NCBI RefSeq assembly: GCF_023101145.1
Contig: NZ_CP073714.1
Span: 3,100,001-3,164,000 of the forward strand
From: Paenibacillus pabuli
GTDB taxonomy: Bacteria; Bacillota; Bacilli; Paenibacillales; Paenibacillaceae
Direction: 5' to 3'
Length of the DNA: 64,000 nt
Shown here: positions 25,955-34,583 of the stretch, in pieces
Numbering within the stretch: position 1 is the first letter of the stretch
Layout of the letters: each line of letters starts with the position of its first letter
The notes under the pieces: generated by a model
What the model was told of the DNA's origin: nothing
The model's database searches: none
Seen by the model: only the letters and a program-made list of their open reading frames with translations
Made by a program: the position numbers and the translations under genes

Positions 25955-27288
25955 AATCCGTGAGGAAAAGCCTGCGCCTACGAATCGTAGCCACATTTAT
26001 TGGTATTGTGATCGTTAGTTTGATTCTCTCCTTTATACTGAACATGCAACCTCAGGAAAAGACACCTAATCATACGATGGTCACCATTGCCGAAGATATC
26101 GCTACGATAATCAACCTGATCGATGAACCGGAAAAGGTGAAAACAAGCTTGAATATTTTTGCAAGATACGGCTTGATTATAAATTCCGTGAATGAACAAA
26201 GTGAACTGCTTGCTTCATTACCAGACGATAAAGTACATGAATTATTCAATGGAAATACAACGGAAGCGTTTATGATGTCCAATAAAGATGAAACGGCGAT
26301 CGTCGGTGTCCCCAGGATGAATGAAGAGAAAGATGCGCTCCTTATCAAAATTAATTTTTCATCGATTTTTCATAATGTGAAACGTACATTATTTATATCG
26401 TTATTAACTGTCTTAGTCATAGGAAGCTTATTAATCATGTTCATGTCTGGGTACATTGTGAAACCGATCAAAAGGCTTACCCTTGCAGCCAAGAAAATGG
26501 CATCTGGCGATCTAACTGTCCGGTTGAAACATCACAAACAAGATGAGTTTGGTGAATTAATGGATAGCTTTAATCACATGGCCCGTGAGTTGCAAAAAAT
26601 AGACTCGGTGCGTGATGATTTTGTCAGTAACGTCTCTCATGAAATGCAGTCTCCATTAACATCGATCAGAGGGTTTACAAGAGCGCTGCAAGATGGTGTC
26701 ATCCCATTGGAAGAGCAGAAAGAGCATCTGGATATCATATATGAGGAAACATTACGCCTTTCCAGGCTAAGTGATAATTTACTCCGGTTAGCTTCGCTCG
26801 ATTCGGAGCACCATCCGTTTAATCTCACCACGTTCCACCTAGATGAACAATTAAGAAGAACGATTGTATTGGCGGAACCCCAGTGGGCGCACAAAAATAT
26901 CAAGATTGAATTGGATTTATTGCCTTACGAGATCAAGGTCGATAAAGATTTGTTTGAACAGGTTTGGCAGAATCTAATCAACAATGCGATAAAATATACA
27001 GGTCCCGACGGGTTTATCCACGTTGCAATGGTGATGAGTGCTTCAGTCGTTAAGGTATCGATTAGAGATTCAGGACAAGGAATACCGGAAGAAGCCATTC
27101 CGTATATTTTCGATCGGTTTTATATGGTGGACAAAGCCCGGAGCAGTGCTCTTAAAGGGAATGGATTAGGGCTTTCCATTGTGATTAAAATATTGAAATT
27201 ACATGATTGTACAATTGATGTGGAGAGCAGGGTCGGAGAAGGAACGAAGTTTACGGTTACGATCCCGAGACCTTCGACTACATCTTAA
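25951..27288 (+). CDS. Sensor histidine kinase (HAMP-type)
   Basis: 445 residues. A membrane helix at ~10-30, an extracellular domain of about 110 residues, and a second helix at ~147-168 are followed by HAMP (~168-220). The phospho-acceptor His230 is in VSNVSHEMQSPLTSI, and the HATPase domain shows NLINNAIKYT, DSGQGIPEE and GNGLGLSIV. The signal is unknown. It overlaps the response regulator by four bases and ends in a terminator. It is the partner of the MacB-like transporter module. Confidence 0.9.
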   Translation: MKSVRKSLRLRIVATFIGIVIVSLILSFILNMQPQEKTPNHTMVTIAEDIATIINLIDEPEKVKTSLNIFARYGLIINSVNEQSELLASLPDDKVHELFNGNTTEAFMMSNKDETAIVGVPRMNEEKDALLIKINFSSIFHNVKRTLFISLLTVLVIGSLLIMFMSGYIVKPIKRLTLAAKKMASGDLTVRLKHHKQDEFGELMDSFNHMARELQKIDSVRDDFVSNVSHEMQSPLTSIRGFTRALQDGVIPLEEQKEHLDIIYEETLRLSRLSDNLLRLASLDSEHHPFNLTTFHLDEQLRRTIVLAEPQWAHKNIKIELDLLPYEIKVDKDLFEQVWQNLINNAIKYTGPDGFIHVAMVMSASVVKVSIRDSGQGIPEEAIPYIFDRFYMVDKARSSALKGNGLGLSIVIKILKLHDCTIDVESRVGEGTKFTVTIPRPSTTS

Positions 27289-27300
27289 GTAATCTCGATT

Positions 27301-27367
27301 AGCAATATTTAAGCGATCGTGGTCCTTATGTGAGTACAGGACAACGGTCAACTAAATATTGCTTTTT
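27301..27367 (+). terminator. Terminator after the kinase gene
   Basis: AGCAATATTTA (27301-27311) pairs with TAAATATTGCT (27353-27363), and GGTCCT/AGGAC inside adds pairs. TTTT follows. Confidence 0.75.
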
Positions 27368-27471
27368 GGTAAGAGCAGAGTGAGAGATTTTATATATTGT
27401 TTTGTTTAGAGGCAGATCATTTGATAAGATAGAAGAGACGCGAGGAGCAATTCATTTGTAGGGTGACCATA

Positions 27472-27573
27472 GTGAAAAAGATTCAACGTTATATTCTATC
27501 CGCTACCTCGGCACATCTATGTGAATATATGAACATAACAATTTATTATATAAAGAATGGAGCCATCCAATGA
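27472..27573 (+). CDS. Possible 33-residue leader ORF before ubiD-like gene
   Basis: GTG 27472 begins a frame of 33 codons (starts KKIQRYILSATSAH) whose stop overlaps the next start as ATGA. The ribosome site is weak (TAGGGTGA). It could translationally couple to the decarboxylase gene or be chance. No family is recognised. Confidence 0.25.
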   Translation: MKKIQRYILSATSAHLCEYMNITIYYIKNGAIQ

Positions 27574-29405
27574 AATATCGCAATATGGAAGATTGCATTA
27601 ATGATCTGGAGCAGCATGGACATTTGATCCGAGTGAAGGAAGAAGTGGACCCTCATTTGGAGATGGCAGCGATACATATGAAAGTGCATGAGGCGAAAGG
27701 CCCAGCTCTGCTGTTCGAAAATGTGAAAGGCTCAAAGTTCCAGGCCGTTTCGAATCTGTTCGGTACACTGGAACGAAGCAAATTCATGTTCCGTGGAACG
27801 CTTGAAGGTGTTCAACGTGTTATGGCTGTCCGGGACGATCCAATGAAGGCACTCAAAACACCATTTCAGCATATCAGCACAGGTCTTGCCGCCTGGCAGG
27901 CTCTCCCTAAGCAGAAGTCCATCAGTTTGCCTGTAACCGCGCAGGAGATTCAGATCTCGGATCTGCCGTTGATCAAGCATTGGCCCATGGATGGTGGAGC
28001 GTTTGTTACGCTGCCTCAGGTCTATTCGGAAGACCCGGACAAGCCAGGCATCATGAACTCCAATCTGGGCATGTACCGGGTGCAGCTAAGTGGTAATGAT
28101 TATGAACTGAATAGGGAAATTGGACTGCACTATCAGATTCATCGCGGAATCGGTATTCATCAGGCCAAAGCAGTCAAAAAGGGGGAACCCCTGAAAGTGA
28201 GTATTTTTATTGGGGGGCCGCCGGCACACACCCTTTCTGCTGTGATGCCTTTGCCAGAAGGACTCAGTGAGATGACTTTCGCTGGACTGCTTGCGGGGCG
28301 ACGCTTCCGTTACAGCTATAAGGATGGATATTGCATCAGCAATGACGCCGATTTCGTCATCACTGGGGAGATTTACCCGGACGAGACGAAGCCTGAAGGA
28401 CCATTTGGTGATCATCTCGGATATTACAGTCTGACCCATCCGTTCCCACTAATGAGAGTGCATAAAGTGTACGCCAAGCCAAATGCGATCTGGCCATTTA
28501 CTGTGGTGGGTCGTCCTCCGCAAGAGGATACCGCATTTGGTGATCTGATTCATGAAATTACGGGTGATGCCATTAAACAGGAGATTCCGGGTGTAAAAGA
28601 AGTCCACGCAGTTGACGCCGCAGGAGTGCATCCGCTTCTGTTCGCCATTGGAAGCGAACGTTATACGCCCTATCAGAAGGTAAAGCAGCCCACAGAGCTG
28701 CTGACGATTGCGAGTCGTATTCTGGGTACAGGCCAGCTCAGTCTGGCGAAGTATTTGTTTATTACAGCAGAAGATCAGCAACCGCTGGATACGCACCGGG
28801 AAGTGGAATTCCTGACGTATATCCTGGAACGAATGGATCTGCAGCGGGACATTCATTTCCACACCAACACAACAATCGATACGCTGGATTACTCGGGAAC
28901 CGGATTGAACAGCGGAAGTAAGGTTGTTTTTGCAGCCTATGGGGACAAGAAACGGGAATTGTGCCGTGAAGTACCAGAGACATTGAAGGATATCCGGGGG
29001 TATAGCAATCCGCAGCTCGTAATGCCAGGGGTTGTAGCCGTTCAGGGTGCGCCATTCACTAGATATGCGGATACAGAACAGGAAATGAAGGCATTTACGG
29101 ACATTCTTAAGGAAAAGGGAGATCTGTCTTCCTGTCCAATGATCATATTATGTGATGATAGTTCTTTCCTGAGTGCGAATCTCAGCAACTTCTTGTGGGC
29201 GACATTTACCCGCAGTAATCCGTCCCATGATATGTACGGTGTGAACAGCAGTTACAACTATAAACATTGGGGCTGTGATCAGATCATTATCGATGCCAGA
29301 GTGAAGCCGCATCAGGCGCCACCGTTAATTCCGGACCCATCTGTTGAGAAAGGGATCGAACGCTTTTTTGTACAGGGTGCGAGTCTAAGCTCGATCAAAA
29401 TATAA
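27570..29405 (+). CDS. UbiD family decarboxylase
   Basis: 611 residues, start preceded by GAATGGAGCCATCCA. The protein begins with the UbiD N-terminal pattern YRNMEDCINDLEQHGHLIRVKEEV. Conserved residues for binding prenylated FMN and Mn/K are suggested by SNLGMYRVQL, HYQIHRGIG, AVMPLPEGLSEMTFAGLL and EGPFGDHLGYYS. UbiD enzymes decarboxylate aromatic or alpha,beta-unsaturated acids and need prFMN made by UbiX. No ubiX-like gene is near. At 611 residues it is longer than E. coli UbiD (about 497) and is closer to the long UbiD class. The substrate is not identifiable. Confidence 0.88.
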   Translation: MKYRNMEDCINDLEQHGHLIRVKEEVDPHLEMAAIHMKVHEAKGPALLFENVKGSKFQAVSNLFGTLERSKFMFRGTLEGVQRVMAVRDDPMKALKTPFQHISTGLAAWQALPKQKSISLPVTAQEIQISDLPLIKHWPMDGGAFVTLPQVYSEDPDKPGIMNSNLGMYRVQLSGNDYELNREIGLHYQIHRGIGIHQAKAVKKGEPLKVSIFIGGPPAHTLSAVMPLPEGLSEMTFAGLLAGRRFRYSYKDGYCISNDADFVITGEIYPDETKPEGPFGDHLGYYSLTHPFPLMRVHKVYAKPNAIWPFTVVGRPPQEDTAFGDLIHEITGDAIKQEIPGVKEVHAVDAAGVHPLLFAIGSERYTPYQKVKQPTELLTIASRILGTGQLSLAKYLFITAEDQQPLDTHREVEFLTYILERMDLQRDIHFHTNTTIDTLDYSGTGLNSGSKVVFAAYGDKKRELCREVPETLKDIRGYSNPQLVMPGVVAVQGAPFTRYADTEQEMKAFTDILKEKGDLSSCPMIILCDDSSFLSANLSNFLWATFTRSNPSHDMYGVNSSYNYKHWGCDQIIIDARVKPHQAPPLIPDPSVEKGIERFFVQGASLSSIKI

Positions 29406-29416
29406 TTGAATGCTAT

Positions 29417-29447
29417 AAAAGCCCAAAGATTTTTTTGGGTTTTTTGG
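29417..29447 (+). terminator. Terminator after ubiD-like gene
   Basis: CCCAAA-GATTT-TTTTGGG hairpin followed by TTTTTT. Confidence 0.6.
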
Positions 29448-29682
29448 TTATATATGTGTAAAACAAGATGTCCGTTATCTAAATACAAATTCAAACCGGG
29501 ACTTTTTTGAAAATGGGAGTGAGAATAAAGTCTTATACGTTCGTATTTCCTTTTGCGATTAAGGTCGTTTGGACTATGGAGAAAAAGAATGTATTTATCG
29601 ATATAAAGTAGTATAGGGATTTTTGGGACCCGATCTAACGGGAACTGTTGACTATAAATGATTGTTCAGGGGGAATACCGAT

Positions 29683-30774
29683 TTGAGAATCCATATTATG
29701 AACCTGCAAGATGGAGACCGTCTGACTGCGGATACATTCAGCGAAGCGGGATTACACGTTCTGGGTCAGGGTACTGTGATCAAAAGTGAAGATATCACCT
29801 TGCTGATGCAGCACCGGGTAGACTATGTGGATATTGAACCACGCGAGGAAGAGATCACGGAAGCGGAATTCTTTGCTGCAGCAGCAAAATTTTCATCTGG
29901 AGCAAGCACAAGCACCAAGGAAGAACCGCCTGAAGAAGAAATGAAATCCCAATTTATACAAACTGTACATAATTATCAATCCGCGTTTCTCGAAGCGCTG
30001 ACAGTGGGCAAGTTCAACGCAACAATGGTGGACGATGCACTTCAACCGATGGTGGAGGGACTGGACGAGCAAAAGGATGTCGTACACCTCCTGATGATGC
30101 TGGAACGGGATGATGTCAATAACTACACACATTCCATTCAGGTTGGACTGTTATCCTTTTACCTGGCCAATTGGCTGGGATATTCCCAAAAAGAAAGTTA
30201 TCAGATCAGTCGTGGTGGCTATCTTCACGATATCGGCAAATGTAAGGTATCCCATCGAATTCGCAACAAGATGGAACCGTTAACCGCAGATGAACAGCTC
30301 GAATTGCAGCGCCACACGATCTATGGACATGATATTATCAAAAGCTCCATGACCGATGAAGCCACTGCGCTGGTAGCTCTTCAGCATCATGAGCTGGAGG
30401 ATGGTACCGGATATCCGATGCAGCTTAAAAAAGATGAGATTCATCCATACACACAGATCGTATCCGTCGCTGATATATACATCGGGATGAGATCCGGCAG
30501 TCATGGAAGCAGCAATCCGAATTTGATCAACAACTTGCGCGACATCTATGCGATGGGATTTGGCAAATTGAATGAGAAGCCGGTTCAAGCCTTGATGCAG
30601 CATCTGCTTCCTAATTTTATTGGTAAACAAGTGCTGTTGAGCAACGGTGAGCGTGGGGTTATTGTCATGAACAATACATCCGATATTTTCAAACCACTGA
30701 TCAAGGTGGAATCGGAACAATATCGGGATCTGTCCAAAGAACGCACGCTTGCCATTAATGAATTAATTATCTAA
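29683..30774 (+). CDS. HD-GYP domain phosphodiesterase
   Basis: 363 residues from TTG 29683, which has AGGGGG nine bases upstream; an earlier in-frame TTG has no site. The N-terminal ~85 residues resemble a small DUF3391-like region (MNLQDGDRLTADTFSEAG). A Glu-rich linker follows. From ~140 there is an HD-GYP domain with a full metal-binding set: YTHSIQVG, LHDIGK (His/Asp about 182-183), HTIYGHDII, QHHELEDGTGYP. Such enzymes hydrolyse cyclic di-GMP (to pGpG or GMP) and affect motility and biofilms. No membrane segments, so cytosolic. A terminator follows. Confidence 0.9.
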   Translation: MRIHIMNLQDGDRLTADTFSEAGLHVLGQGTVIKSEDITLLMQHRVDYVDIEPREEEITEAEFFAAAAKFSSGASTSTKEEPPEEEMKSQFIQTVHNYQSAFLEALTVGKFNATMVDDALQPMVEGLDEQKDVVHLLMMLERDDVNNYTHSIQVGLLSFYLANWLGYSQKESYQISRGGYLHDIGKCKVSHRIRNKMEPLTADEQLELQRHTIYGHDIIKSSMTDEATALVALQHHELEDGTGYPMQLKKDEIHPYTQIVSVADIYIGMRSGSHGSSNPNLINNLRDIYAMGFGKLNEKPVQALMQHLLPNFIGKQVLLSNGERGVIVMNNTSDIFKPLIKVESEQYRDLSKERTLAINELII

Positions 30775-30799
30775 ATTGGATAAACAAATAACTCATACG

Positions 30800-30846
30800 G
30801 AAAATGGGCCTCCTGCACGATGACAGGGGCCCGTTTTTCATTTTTA
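30800..30846 (+). terminator. Terminator after HD-GYP gene
   Basis: AAAATGGGCC-TCCTG... pairs with CAGG-GGCCC-GTTTTT, followed by T runs. Confidence 0.7.
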
Positions 30847-30901
30847 TATTATCCCAATGCATTGTTCTTTATGGAGAGCAGGAGTATACTTTGCAAAGAC
30901 C

Positions 30902-31294
30902 TTAATTTTCCTTTTTAGGCAAATTGAGCTGCCAGTTCACGCCATAACGGTCCTGAACCCAAGCGAACTGTTGACTGACCGGGGATGCAGCCAGCGGCAT
31001 CAATACTTCTCCTTCTGTGGATAAGGCTTCGAACAACCTGGCAATCTCGTCAGTTGTTTCGCAGTCAACAAATAAAGAGATGGCTGGAGTAAACGCATGA
31101 TAAGCGCTGGTGTTATCGATCGCCATAAAGTTTTGCCCGTTCAATGTAAATGTGGCATGCATTACTTTGCCATCATCATGATAAAACACATGCTGAATGG
31201 TAGAGTCAGCAAACAAAGAAGTGTACCAGCGAATAGCTTCCTCCGCTTGTCCGGAGAACATTAGAAATGTTGTGATTTTGGACGACGCATTCAT
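30902..31294 (-). CDS. VOC/PhnB-like (3-demethylubiquinone-9-methyltransferase-type) protein
   Basis: 130 residues. The fold is a glyoxalase-like (VOC) beta-alpha-beta pair: ITTFLMFSGQAEEAIRWYTSLF, then ATFTLNGQNFMAIDNTSAYHAFTPAISLFV, then WVQDRYGVNWQLN. The FDNTSAYHAF-type block is typical of the PhnB/DUF1338-like class often annotated as 3-demethylubiquinone methyltransferase; a real methyltransferase function is not implied. The ribosome site AAAGGAG is 13 bases before ATG 31294, slightly long. It is convergent with the HD-GYP gene and divergent from the SRPBCC gene. Confidence 0.82.
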   Translation of the reverse strand: MNASSKITTFLMFSGQAEEAIRWYTSLFADSTIQHVFYHDDGKVMHATFTLNGQNFMAIDNTSAYHAFTPAISLFVDCETTDEIARLFEALSTEGEVLMPLAASPVSQQFAWVQDRYGVNWQLNLPKKEN

Positions 31295-31394
31295 GAATCA
31301 TACACAACTCCTTTCAGTGATTACCAATAGGTTGCAGAGAGTGCAAACTGCCTATTCATATATTGTAATGCAAGTGGATAAGGAGAGATAGTTC

Positions 31395-31868
31395 TTGATT
31401 GAAGTGGTCACCGAGATTAGAATACATGCCCCCATTGAGCGATGCTTTGACTATGCGCGGGACATTGATATACATACCCGGACGGTCTGGAAACATACCC
31501 GCGAGCAGGCTGTAGCTGGGGTTACAACGGGTAGAATTGGTGAGGGTGATAAAGTAACTTTCGAAGCAAACCATTTCGGGATAAGGCAGAAGCTGACTTC
31601 ACGAATTACCGAGTACAATCGGCCATATCTCTTTGTGGATCAGATGGAGAAAGGGGCTTTCAAGAGCATGAGACATGAACACAGCTTCAGCAAGCTGGAC
31701 GAGCAGACGACTTGTATGAGAGACACACTGAGATTTGAAGCTCCTCTTGGTGTTCTGGGTTGGGTTGCAGAGCGTGCTGTACTCAAAAAGTATATGCAGG
31801 CTTTCCTGCAGAGCCGTAATTTGAAGTTAAAGGCACTCATTGAGCAGCAGACAGATTCGATCAGTTAA
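31395..31868 (+). CDS. SRPBCC family (START-like) protein
   Basis: 157 residues from TTG 31395, with AAGGAGAG seven bases upstream. The typical START/Bet v1-like pattern starts with VVTEIRIHAPIERCFDYARDIDIHTRT and continues to a beta-strand core ending in a long C-terminal helix (LKKYMQAFLQSRNLKLKALI). Such folds bind hydrophobic ligands or act as cyclases; I cannot tell which. The next gene encodes a 53-residue membrane protein after only 13 bp, which suggests an operon. Confidence 0.8.
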   Translation: MIEVVTEIRIHAPIERCFDYARDIDIHTRTVWKHTREQAVAGVTTGRIGEGDKVTFEANHFGIRQKLTSRITEYNRPYLFVDQMEKGAFKSMRHEHSFSKLDEQTTCMRDTLRFEAPLGVLGWVAERAVLKKYMQAFLQSRNLKLKALIEQQTDSIS

Positions 31869-31881
31869 GAGGAGATAATAT

Positions 31882-32043
31882 ATGATGGATAACGAATACT
31901 TTGTGGGTTGGGGAACGCTTGCGCTTATTAATGCCGGACTTGCTCAGGGAAAAAACAGAAGTGGACTGAACTGGTTTCTGATTTCCCTGTTATTTGGTCC
32001 GTTAGCCACTCTGTTTATCGTGGTATGGAATAAGTTGGATTAA
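31882..32043 (+). CDS. Small membrane protein (53 residues)
   Basis: ATG 31882 has GAGGAG eight bases upstream and follows the SRPBCC stop by 13 bp. The product has one strongly hydrophobic segment at ~30-48 (GLNWFLISLLFGPLATLFIV) and a weaker one at ~8-20 (GWGTLALINAGL). The GKxxSGLNWFxISLLFGP pattern resembles small phage-like or antiterminator-like Firmicute membrane peptides. Function unknown. The convergent MFS gene ends 11 bp after the stop. Confidence 0.7.
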   Translation: MMDNEYFVGWGTLALINAGLAQGKNRSGLNWFLISLLFGPLATLFIVVWNKLD

Positions 32044-32053
32044 ATTCATTCTT

Positions 32054-33274
32054 TTATTGATCTGTTTTCCGATGGGTGTAACGATCAAAGGCCCAGAACA
32101 TAAGCGCAGCGGCGCTAACGCCCGCACCCAGCCAGCAAACACCAGTCCAACCTGCCCAAGTGTACACAAGGGTGGAAATAATGGAGCCCGTCGCACTGCC
32201 TATTGAATAAAAAATCATATAGGCGCCCGTCAAACGGCTCTGCGCTTCAGGTCGAACTTCATAGATCAGACTCTGGTTGGTGACATGCACAGCCTGCACG
32301 GCAAGGTCCAACATAATTACCCCAGTTACAAGCAGCCATAGAGAATGATGAACATAGCCGATTGGCAGCCAGGATAAAAGCAATATTACAAGGGCGACGC
32401 CTGTCGTCTTTTGTCCAAGTCCCCGATCAGCCAGTCTTCCTGCACGTGCAGCAGCCAGCGCGCCAGCAGCTCCTGCGAGACCAAAGGCTCCAATCGCAGT
32501 ATGTGATAGGGAAATTGGCGGAGCGCTAAGTGGCAAAACCATGGAAGTCCACAAGATACTGAAAGCCGTGAAGATCAACATGGCGAGAACGCCGCGTGTT
32601 CTCAGAATAGGCAGCTCACGGTATATTTGCAGGACAGAAACGATCAAGTGGATGTAGCTGAGTTTCTCTCGTTTGGGTTCGTGTTTTGGGAGTACAACAA
32701 ATAGGGCGATAATCCCCAGTAAGGTCAGACTGGCAGAGAAGAGATAGACTGATCTCCAGCCGATCCAATCGTTCAAGGTGCCTGCTATAGTTCGCGCCAG
32801 TAATATGCCTATGACGATCCCGCTTGTAACCAGACCGACGATACGTCCTCGTTCTGAAGGTGCAGCCAGAGAAGCGGCAAAGGAAACGAGCGTTTGTGTA
32901 ATCACGGCAAGCAGCCCGATGGCAACCATTCCAATGAACAGAGCTTGGCTGGATGATGAGGTACCGACAGCAATCAGGGCGATTACGGATAAAAGCATCT
33001 GGGTGATGATCAGCTTGCGCCGATTCAAAAGATCACCAAGTGGGACGAGTAATAACAATCCGAGGGCATAACAAATCTGGGTCACGGTAATGACGCCGCC
33101 AATGGATGAATGTGTGATGCTGAACTCTTCAGCAATGGAGTCTAGCAAAGGCTGGGCATAATAAATGTTGGCTACCGCAAGTCCGCTGCATAGGGCAAAT
33201 AATAGTGCAACAAGGCGGGATATGCCCGGATGTCCTTCGTTATAGGGATGTGGTTGATAAGACGGATTTTGCAT
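32054..33274 (-). CDS. MFS transporter (drug efflux type)
   Basis: 406 residues, start after AAGGTGAATCATCC. About 12 membrane segments are visible. Motif A-like sequence GDLLNRRKLII follows the second helix (about residue 80), and a conserved RGRIVG loop appears near 140. The pattern matches DHA1-like efflux proteins. It lies divergent to a TetR regulator, with a perfect 16-bp palindrome in its promoter region (33347-33362), so it is very likely TetR-repressed. The substrate is unknown. Confidence 0.88.
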   Translation of the reverse strand: MQNPSYQPHPYNEGHPGISRLVALLFALCSGLAVANIYYAQPLLDSIAEEFSITHSSIGGVITVTQICYALGLLLLVPLGDLLNRRKLIITQMLLSVIALIAVGTSSSSQALFIGMVAIGLLAVITQTLVSFAASLAAPSERGRIVGLVTSGIVIGILLARTIAGTLNDWIGWRSVYLFSASLTLLGIIALFVVLPKHEPKREKLSYIHLIVSVLQIYRELPILRTRGVLAMLIFTAFSILWTSMVLPLSAPPISLSHTAIGAFGLAGAAGALAAARAGRLADRGLGQKTTGVALVILLLSWLPIGYVHHSLWLLVTGVIMLDLAVQAVHVTNQSLIYEVRPEAQSRLTGAYMIFYSIGSATGSIISTLVYTWAGWTGVCWLGAGVSAAALMFWAFDRYTHRKTDQ

Positions 33275-33346
33275 GGATGATTCACCTTTCCGAATTTGAA
33301 TGTGGTAAGTTAGGGGAGCAGAAAAAAATAACTGTTGAATTTAAAT

Positions 33347-33362
33347 TGTACTGATCAGTACA
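33347..33362. promoter_or_regulatory. TetR-type operator 1
   Basis: TGTACTGATCAGTACA is a perfect 16-bp palindrome 72 bp upstream of the MFS start codon. A related copy lies by the tetR start (33490-33507). Confidence 0.7.
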
Positions 33363-33489
33363 TTACAATTCGGAATAAACATACTTCACACTTTGACAAG
33401 ATGTCAAGAGTTGAAGTGGATTGTTTAATTTTCTTTTTATGGATTGTGAAATGATTGACATGGAAATCAGATGTAGATTAAAATAGTTA

Positions 33490-33507
33490 TATACTGATCG
33501 ATACATA
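33490..33507. promoter_or_regulatory. TetR-type operator 2 (degenerate)
   Basis: TATACTGATCGATACATA shares TACTGATC...TACA with operator 1 but is imperfect. It ends 14 bp before the tetR ATG and would allow autoregulation. Confidence 0.55.
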
Positions 33508-33521
33508 AAGAAGGTGTATAC

Positions 33522-34106
33522 ATGGTTAGACAACGGGAATTTGATACGGATAATGCACTGGAAGCGGCAATGCAGACATTTTGGGATAAGGGATTTGAAG
33601 CGACATCCTTAAGTGATCTGACGACAGCCATGGGTATTCAACGTCCCAGTCTATATGCGGCTTTTGGTGACAAAAAGGAATTGTTTGAAACGGCACTTCG
33701 TCGATATACGACTTTGCATGCCGCTCAGGTCAGATCCAGGCTTCAACATACATCCTCTGTAAAAGAAGCTTTCCGTGCCTTATTTGAACATATTGGGGCT
33801 GAAGGGGATGTGACAGATGCTCGGCTCGGCTGTTTTTGCATCAATACGATGGTTGAGCTGGCTCCCCATGACCCTAAATTCGCTGTTCTTACACGGGAGC
33901 ACCAGATGTATTTGACAGCGATTTTTAAGGAGACAATTGAACGGGGGCAGGAAAGTGGGGAATTGTCTAATAATTTTGACGCAAATACGCTATCAACGTC
34001 TTTGGTTGTATCGATGATTGGATTGACCGTGATGATGAAATCGGATCCGGACCGCTCGTTTGTGCTGCAGAGTATTAAGGGTACGTTATCGTTGCTTGAG
34101 GCATGA
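33522..34106 (+). CDS. TetR/AcrR family repressor
   Basis: 194 residues. The N-terminal helix-turn-helix reads LEAAMQTFWDKGFEATSLSDL, GIQRPSLYAAFGDKKELFE (about residues 12-57), then a helical ligand domain with a Cys-containing GCFCINTM block, as in the AcrR_ and TetR_C_6-type efflux regulators. ATG 33522 has GAAGGTG seven bases before. Divergent to the MFS gene, with shared operators. Confidence 0.9.
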   Translation: MVRQREFDTDNALEAAMQTFWDKGFEATSLSDLTTAMGIQRPSLYAAFGDKKELFETALRRYTTLHAAQVRSRLQHTSSVKEAFRALFEHIGAEGDVTDARLGCFCINTMVELAPHDPKFAVLTREHQMYLTAIFKETIERGQESGELSNNFDANTLSTSLVVSMIGLTVMMKSDPDRSFVLQSIKGTLSLLEA

Positions 34107-34141
34107 GGGAAAGATCTTCTTTTTTTAGAAAGGGTGTTCAT

Positions 34142-34393
34142 ATGGAGCGTTATTTTCATAGGATCTACCTTGTCGTTTTTTATATTATAGGTGTGCTACT
34201 GACTACATACGGCAGAATGGGAATCATTGAGTTCAGTTTGATTGTGATTGGTATACTTGCTTTTATTGCTAATGTGGGTTCATTGACAGAGAATGATCAG
34301 TCCAAATTGGATAGGATTTTTAGGAAAATACGGTACTTGTTTCAAGTGGGATTGACCATTTTGATCACGGCGCTGCTTTTCAAACTGTTTTGA
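34142..34393 (+). CDS. Small hypothetical membrane protein
   Basis: 83 residues from ATG 34142, with AAAGGGTG five bases upstream; an earlier ATG at 34103 overlaps tetR. Three hydrophobic segments are visible: ~8-25, ~30-50 and ~66-83. A polar loop (ENDQSKLDRIFRKIRY) links the last two. I do not recognise the family. It follows tetR by 35 bp and may be co-transcribed. A terminator follows. Confidence 0.65.
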   Translation: MERYFHRIYLVVFYIIGVLLTTYGRMGIIEFSLIVIGILAFIANVGSLTENDQSKLDRIFRKIRYLFQVGLTILITALLFKLF

Positions 34394-34406
34394 TATGAAA
34401 GCAAAA

Positions 34407-34433
34407 AGCGGGAGTGTACTCCTGCTCTTTTTT
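34407..34433 (+). terminator. Terminator after the small membrane protein gene
   Basis: AGCGGGAGT-GT-ACTCCTGCT hairpin with one mismatch, then C and TTTTTT. Confidence 0.75.
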
Positions 34434-34583
34434 GTGTCTTGGGACATTAGGCAGATGGAGTCTGAGTTGATACAATACAGATAGGGTATAGATTAAATTA
34501 GGATGTATATTATGATTTACATATGCGGGTAACATGTTCAAACAATGTTCGACGATGCACATATATGAGGAGGAAATTCAACT

